From an uncultured Gammaproteobacteria bacterium (lineage in GTDB: Bacteria; Pseudomonadota; Gammaproteobacteria; Pseudomonadales; Azotimanducaceae_A): a stretch of DNA of 10,775 nt. The translations under genes were made by a program, and so were the position numbers. The notes under the pieces were generated by a model. It was not told where the DNA came from, ran no database searches, and saw only the letters and a program-made list of their open reading frames with translations. How positions within the stretch are numbered: position 1 is the first letter of the stretch; every line of letters begins with the position of its first letter. This document shows positions 8,201 through 10,775 of the stretch, one piece after another. The DNA is taken from the NCBI GenBank assembly GCA_913049565.1, contig CAJWZG010000077.1:1-10775 (forward strand), given 5' to 3'.

Positions 8201-8420
8201 GAATCATTTCTATCATCGAAGGAGAGCCTTGCTGTAGCAAATCCTCTTCCGTGATGACGTCAATGGGTAACTCAGCATCCTGCGGCGACCCCTTGATGTA
8301 TGAACCAGTAACTACAACTTCTTCGATCACCTCTTCTGCACCCAGCGTCCAGGATGAAAAAGCGACCAAAAAAAGTGCGCTTGTCGCACTAATAAAGCGC
8401 GACCTCTTTATTCCTAACAT
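5286..8420 (-). CDS. TonB-dependent outer-membrane receptor
   Basis: A 1044-residue TonB-dependent transporter, which uses proton-motive force passed on by TonB-ExbB-ExbD to import a ligand across the outer membrane. A signal peptide occupies residues 1-28 (basic start, hydrophobic core, cleavage near TLGA). A TonB-box-like IEEVVVTGS follows at 32-40. The plug domain runs from about 50 to 170, with NLRGMGAARTLVLLNGRR (103-120) and VEVLKDGAAAVYGSDAIAGV (142-161). The remainder is the beta-barrel. There are exactly eight cysteines, in four spaced pairs (290/303, 509/539, 636/658, 824/837), probably disulfides in outer loops. The length exceeds classic siderophore receptors (about 700-800) and fits the large receptors of marine gammaproteobacteria. 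The last residues FTYTVMGE run beyond the usual terminal aromatic. ATG 8420 has GGGAGG about seven bases upstream. Expression ends at the hairpin at 5211-5242. Ligand unknown; the neighbouring GMC enzyme suggests an organic substrate rather than iron, which is inference. Confidence 0.93.
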   Translation of the reverse strand: MLGIKRSRFISATSALFLVAFSSWTLGAEEVIEEVVVTGSYIKGSPQDAELPIDVITEEDLLQQGSPSMIEMIRNLGVTAANLGETNQFTTGGQANEGVATVNLRGMGAARTLVLLNGRRHVATETLGVDISAFPISAIGRVEVLKDGAAAVYGSDAIAGVANFITRSDFRGLEVGGSFKDIDSSDGDWDINAIFGTGGDNWNWSIAAEYGERGELPIRNRDWALLNTDRNPVAGWSGIGNPGTAYFFVPVAEGTADFTVTDADGNETTENLAYAVDGGSVTKAFADPACEPLGAFRTAQQACGFQYTWFDNLTEETESLKLFSELNIDLSDDHRLHLEAMYSDVDIPEWKTSPSYPPQSLFGPDRRMLADHPGLVDFNTFYNLQAVGGAAALSAANIGGLVEDPVEGSSYALAAGNAAAAALAGDPTSLTISRAMGVSGRFLTGEPEAKARTTETYRFVAGLDGSLFDQAVDYDVSVSWSKRERFIGGQDMYVERMGLALKGYGGPNCALPATVQNDDGTYSFADPDAAAAAAGVGGCEYYNPFSRAVPFSMLSGTDNADYNAAVANSDGLLRHLIGERGAQSDNELLVFQAVFSGMTGIELAGGNIGYAFGAQSRNEQFDFSLYDIVNRAVNPCPYTSPVAAALGIVDADQLSPNCTAPTGVAAFLAATDEQSTERTVYGVFGELAIPVTEDIDVQAALRFEDYGGEVGGSIDPKIAVSWRVTDELSVRGSASTTFRGPPQSLLSGTGTALSYVAPTLAFKAIDTVGNPNLGSEEAVSTNFGVVYQTDNFYGSVDYWSFSFEDSFQTEGFNSIINAYSGNDCLGSDGVATDSAVCNELRTHIFPVAAHTNLAATERIVVNWLNGQDIDTSGIDFKAEYRFDGIRDGSVTVGIDGTYGLEYERDAQLDLSGNIQLAAGGDLMGFLNYNQGPAFTSKPELKAAAHVSYEDDVHYAGLIARYVGEYDDAGASAAYPWLASIESQTTFDLNYVYRGFDDLMISASIVNVSDEDPPAARGDMNYDPFTHNPFGRMIKMTFTYTVMGE

Positions 8421-8481
8421 ATTCCCCTCCCAAGGATTGTCGTTAAAGTCTTTACAGACCGCCTTAGATTAACAAGGACAC

Positions 8482-8512
8482 ATCGAATCGCAACACTTTG
8501 TTACAATCGAAT
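8482..8512. promoter_or_regulatory. Receptor upstream region: paired ATCGAAT and small inverted repeat
   Basis: ATCGAAT occurs at 8482-8488 and again at 8506-8512, 24 bases apart, enclosing an inverted repeat TTGTTACAA. This lies 60-90 bases upstream of the receptor start and could be a regulator site. Only weak promoter boxes are seen nearby on the leftward strand (TTGTTA, 15-base gap, TAAAGA), so no promoter is claimed. Confidence 0.25.
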
Positions 8513-8521
8513 AAAACTGAT

Positions 8522-8800
8522 TTAAATCATGGGTTTAATGGTTATTTGATAACCACACTCGAGACTACTTGGTGGATTTCCTTGTCGATTTGCTACTTTA
8601 TCGACCTCTATAAAGCACTTATCTTCGCTCCACGAGCAAGTCTTGATAGTGGTTCCATCAGCGTCAAAATCACGATCAAAAAGGGGGCGATAAACTGTTC
8701 GTATGCGCTTATTTTGTGCGCAGCTTTGCTGCTGGTCTTCCACTACTGCGAATACTTGATGCTGGCATGAGTGCACGGCAATCAATGAAGCCGCAAACAA
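8522..8800 (-). CDS. Possible small secreted protein, start codon doubtful
   Basis: This is a 92-codon frame from a TTG at 8800. I do not recognise the family. The N-terminal part is hydrophobic (LFAASLIAV) and ends in QVFA, a plausible signal-peptidase site near residue 18. The predicted mature part of about 74 residues is polar and has four cysteines (27, 55, 62, 82), enough for two disulfides, and an Asp-rich stretch DRDFDADG. That pattern argues for a real periplasmic protein. Against it, no ATG or GTG opens the frame suitably, and no ribosome site precedes the TTG. The codons just upstream read Asn-Lys-Lys-Pro directly after a stop at 8813-8815, so the basic start of the signal peptide is present but its initiation codon seems lost. 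It is either a decayed gene or a TTG-started weakly expressed one. The opposite-strand frame at 8498-8770 looks like its shadow. It lies between the receptor and CsaA-type genes. Confidence 0.4.
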   Translation of the reverse strand: MFAASLIAVHSCQHQVFAVVEDQQQSCAQNKRIRTVYRPLFDRDFDADGTTIKTCSWSEDKCFIEVDKVANRQGNPPSSLECGYQITIKPMI

Positions 8801-8961
8801 AGGCTTTTTGTTTTAACCGCAATCTATGTAGTGCCCACGCCGAATCTATTTTTCGTCTTTTTCTAGGCTAGCGTGATTTGGCTAAACGTAAACCTTTGCG
8901 AGCCTTATCTTTGGGGGGTGCAATATATTTAGCATTGCGACCTTAGGTTTCGAAAAAGACC
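8801..8961. other. Intergenic stretch without a recognisable gene
   Basis: This A/T-rich spacer follows the CsaA-type gene. It contains a 7-bp direct repeat GACCTTA (8939-8945 and 8958-8964, the second overlapping the stop) and an imperfect hairpin at 8880-8904 (GGCT pairing with AGCC around an inner CGTAA/TTGCG stem). No T-run follows either, so no clear terminator is seen for the upstream operon. No tRNA-like or riboswitch-like fold was recognised by eye. Confidence 0.5.
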
Positions 8962-9312
8962 TTACGCAATCTGCAAGCCATCTCGGACTGGTGTGTCCAA
9001 AGACAGCAGTACAACCTCCCCACCCTCTTCGACGACTCCAAGCACCAAGCATTCGCTCATAAAAGATCCTATTTGTTTGGGCGGAAAATTGACCACCGCG
9101 ACAAGTTGCTTGCCTACTAACGAATCGGGAACGTAGTGATCCGTGATCTGAGCACTGGTTTTGAGCGTGCCTAACTGCGATCCAAAGTCTAGCCAGAGCT
9201 GAATGGCCGGATTTCTAGCTTCAGGGAACGGATCAGCACGCAGCACAGTGCCCACTCGAATATCGAGCTTGCTAAAATCGAGCCAACTGACTTCAGGTTT
9301 GATAGATAGCAT
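8962..9312 (-). CDS. csaA: CsaA-type tRNA-binding domain protein
   Basis: A 116-residue single-domain protein of the CsaA/tRNA-binding (OB-fold) family, related to the C-terminal tRNA-binding domain of methionyl-tRNA synthetase and described in Bacillus as a secretion-related chaperone. The whole domain is intact: LDIRVGTVLRADPFPEARNP (16-35), the conserved SAQIT (53-57), then GKQLVAVVNFPPKQIGSFMSE (67-87) and a C-terminal GLQIA. Length matches the family (about 110). ATG 9312 has GGGAG seven bases upstream. It lies 47 bases downstream of the phosphoesterase stop and is probably the last gene of that operon. It is cytoplasmic, likely a homodimer. No oddities were seen. The family call is very secure; whether the cell uses it as a chaperone or tRNA binder cannot be told. 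Confidence 0.93.
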   Translation of the reverse strand: MLSIKPEVSWLDFSKLDIRVGTVLRADPFPEARNPAIQLWLDFGSQLGTLKTSAQITDHYVPDSLVGKQLVAVVNFPPKQIGSFMSECLVLGVVEEGGEVVLLSLDTPVRDGLQIA

Positions 9313-9359
9313 GAGCCATCTCCCAGAGAAGGATGCCCTACGTTAGGGCGAATTGAGGT

Positions 9360-10076
9360 TCAGGTATTGTGGAGTACAACAGGCTCCCACTCGCCATTGA
9401 ATTCCTGAGTAGACTGCCAAACGCGACGCTCTAAATCGAGTGCCAAATCAAAAGACTTCACAAACTTAACGGTGCCATCGGCGGCAAAGTTAAAGCTCTC
9501 TAGGTACTGCTGCTCAGCGTTCAAAAGACAAAACCCAGCAAAGTGACCCTTTAGAGTACCTGCGTTGATGACCTGCGTTCGCGGAAAATCGATTACCGTA
9601 CGGAAGTGCATATGACCATTCACGATATATCTAGGAGGATCCTCTTGACCCAACACGTCGTCTAGATCGTCAGACATGCGGCAGTTAGTTTTTTCCGACC
9701 CAGGCCAGACTTTCGCTAAGTCATTCTCCAGTACACCATGACAAAGGATTAGCACTCCTCCACCGGTTTCAAGCGAAAGTGTCTTTGGCAGGCTTTCTAA
9801 AAACCGCAGGGTTGATGGGGACGTTTGTTTTCGCAGATGCGCACCTTCGACGTGCCGCACCTTGTCTTGCAGAAACCATCGGTCATGATTTCCCGCCACG
9901 GCATGTGCATCGGCAGCTTTCAGCAGCCCGCAGCAATGCTCCAAGTCACCTCGCCCATCGGGCAGGTCTCCGGTGCAAATAATTGCATCCACATTAGCCT
10001 CGGCAAAATAGGACAGCACGCTTTCTAGCCGCTCGTGCTCTGCGTGAACGTCTCCAATAATGCCAATATGGTTCAT
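9360..10076 (-). CDS. Calcineurin-like metallophosphoesterase
   Basis: A 238-residue metal-dependent phosphoesterase of the calcineurin-like superfamily (YfcE/DUF2-type small enzymes). All metal-ligand motifs are present: D9 and H11 in GDVHAE, D37 in TGDLPDG, N63-H64-D65 in AGNHDRW, H113 in LCHG, and H155/H157 in NGHMHFRT. It should therefore bind two metal ions and hydrolyse a phosphoester or phosphodiester in the cytoplasm; there is no signal peptide. The substrate cannot be read from the sequence. The ATG at 10076 has GAGGG six bases upstream and begins directly at the first beta strand. The C-terminal 60 residues after the metal motifs form a beta-rich tail (LLNAEQQYLESFNF), as in relatives where it reports on the catalytic fold. 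It sits 64 bases after the reductase gene and 47 before the CsaA-type gene, all on the same strand. Confidence 0.92.
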   Translation of the reverse strand: MNHIGIIGDVHAEHERLESVLSYFAEANVDAIICTGDLPDGRGDLEHCCGLLKAADAHAVAGNHDRWFLQDKVRHVEGAHLRKQTSPSTLRFLESLPKTLSLETGGGVLILCHGVLENDLAKVWPGSEKTNCRMSDDLDDVLGQEDPPRYIVNGHMHFRTVIDFPRTQVINAGTLKGHFAGFCLLNAEQQYLESFNFAADGTVKFVKSFDLALDLERRVWQSTQEFNGEWEPVVLHNT

Positions 10077-10102
10077 GTTTCGCCCTCAATTTAGGCATTA
10101 CC

Positions 10103-10114
10103 ATGCTCGAGCAT
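10103..10114. repeat. 12-bp perfect palindrome between reductase and phosphoesterase
   Basis: ATGCTCGAGCAT is self-complementary over all 12 bases and lies 27 bases upstream of the phosphoesterase start codon, within the 64-base gap. It could be a protein-binding site, giving the phosphoesterase-CsaA pair its own control, or a chance occurrence. No T-run follows, so it is not an intrinsic terminator. Confidence 0.35.
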
Positions 10115-10140
10115 CAGTGAAGTTGTTGTGAACTCATTAT

Positions 10141-10775
10141 CTATTCTTCAGCGACAAATCCTTTCCAGGAGTTCATATATTCCACAAATACTGGGCTCAG
10201 CCCTTCGGATTCCAGGTAGGCTCGGCTAACTGGCGTTGATACCGGCTCAAAATCTGGGTTCTGCATCACTTTCATCGGGAAATCGTGGTGCAAGATTGCC
10301 GCTCTACCAATGGTCACGAAGTCCACTCCCCTAGCGATCACCTCGGCACATTCTTGCCCAGTGCGAATTTTGCCGGCGACAGTGAACTTAACGTTACCCC
10401 ACTTCAACTGTTGGAAGTGATCTAACAAGCTCTGATGCTGATAGGCCTCCTCAGCAGGCAGTTTGAAGCTATCCCAGAGGGAAATATCCAAAAAATCCGA
10501 CAAGTTTTGGTCGATGAGCAGCTGACAGGTATCCAAAACCTCCTGCAGTACCATGCCAAACCGCTCAGGAGAAACTCTTACCCCCAATAAAAAATCAGCA
10601 CCGCACCGTTCCCGAATACCACGAGCAATCTCAATCAAAAGTCGCTGACGATTCTTTAGAGAGCCGCCGTACTCATCACTTCGTTGGTTCGTTTCAGAAC
10701 TCAGAAACTGGCACACGATGTAGCCATGTGCCCCATGAATTTCCACACCGTCATATCCTGCCTGCTGAGATCTCA
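10141..10775 (-). CDS. Old Yellow Enzyme-family NADH:flavin oxidoreductase, N-terminus outside window
   Basis: This is the C-terminal part (about 211 residues visible) of an FMN-dependent Old Yellow Enzyme-family reductase. These TIM-barrel enzymes reduce activated C=C bonds, or in larger relatives dienoyl-CoA, with NAD(P)H. The frame is open through the window edge, so the true start lies beyond 10775; the GTG at 10746 is internal. Visible marks are GYDGVEIHGAHGYI, whose two His residues bind the substrate carbonyl, then TNQRSDEYGGSLKNRQRLL, the catalytic-face strand GVRVSPERFG, and the phosphate-binding VAGKIRTGQE followed by VTIGRAAI near the end. The protein stops about 60 residues after that block with no iron-sulfur or second flavin domain, so it is the short single-domain type (about 360-400 residues expected). 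It is the first visible gene of the leftward set with the phosphoesterase and CsaA-type genes. Cytoplasmic; substrate unknown. Confidence 0.92.
   Translation of the reverse strand, partial: RSQQAGYDGVEIHGAHGYIVCQFLSSETNQRSDEYGGSLKNRQRLLIEIARGIRERCGADFLLGVRVSPERFGMVLQEVLDTCQLLIDQNLSDFLDISLWDSFKLPAEEAYQHQSLLDHFQQLKWGNVKFTVAGKIRTGQECAEVIARGVDFVTIGRAAILHHDFPMKVMQNPDFEPVSTPVSRAYLESEGLSPVFVEYMNSWKGFVAEE

Noticed and set aside
8498..8770. 90-codon rightward frame with a hydrophobic C-terminal segment
   Set aside because: It overlaps antisense the frame at 8522-8800, has no ribosome site, and its composition looks like the mirror of the opposite strand; no family features.
10103..10114. Terminator at the palindrome between reductase and phosphoesterase
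   Set aside because: The palindrome has no loop and no following T-run in either direction.

Overview
The window looks like chromosome from a Gram-negative bacterium, most likely a marine gammaproteobacterium. It has a large TonB-dependent outer-membrane receptor, a DUF1800/DUF1501 pair of exported proteins and an Old Yellow Enzyme-type reductase of proteobacterial style. The exact lineage is an inference from protein style; there is no rRNA or other taxonomic marker. No tRNA, rRNA, CRISPR array, insertion sequence or integrase is visible.

Every intact gene reads leftward (minus strand). In the order of transcription from the right edge: (1) an Old Yellow Enzyme-family flavin reductase cut by the window edge, a calcineurin-like phosphoesterase and a CsaA-type tRNA-binding protein, closely spaced and probably one operon; (2) a 540-base stretch holding only a doubtful small secreted-protein ORF whose proper start codon is missing; (3) a 1044-residue TonB-dependent receptor that ends at a strong two-way hairpin terminator; (4) a GMC-family FAD oxidoreductase, then a DUF1800 protein and a DUF1501 protein, spaced 73 and 44 bases apart. 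The only rightward gene is at the left edge: a GFA-family (glutathione-dependent formaldehyde-activating enzyme-like) zinc protein inactivated by three separate lesions. It converges on the DUF1501 gene.

The middle block (receptor, GMC oxidoreductase, DUF1800, DUF1501) is the part most likely to be a functional system that is poorly described. One gene imports something across the outer membrane, one oxidises an alcohol-type substrate, and two export proteins of unknown activity. The layout recalls loci in which a TonB receptor sits beside a GMC alcohol dehydrogenase (for example polyethylene glycol use in sphingomonads), but the substrate here cannot be read from the sequence. The terminator between receptor and oxidoreductase suggests two transcription units rather than one long operon.
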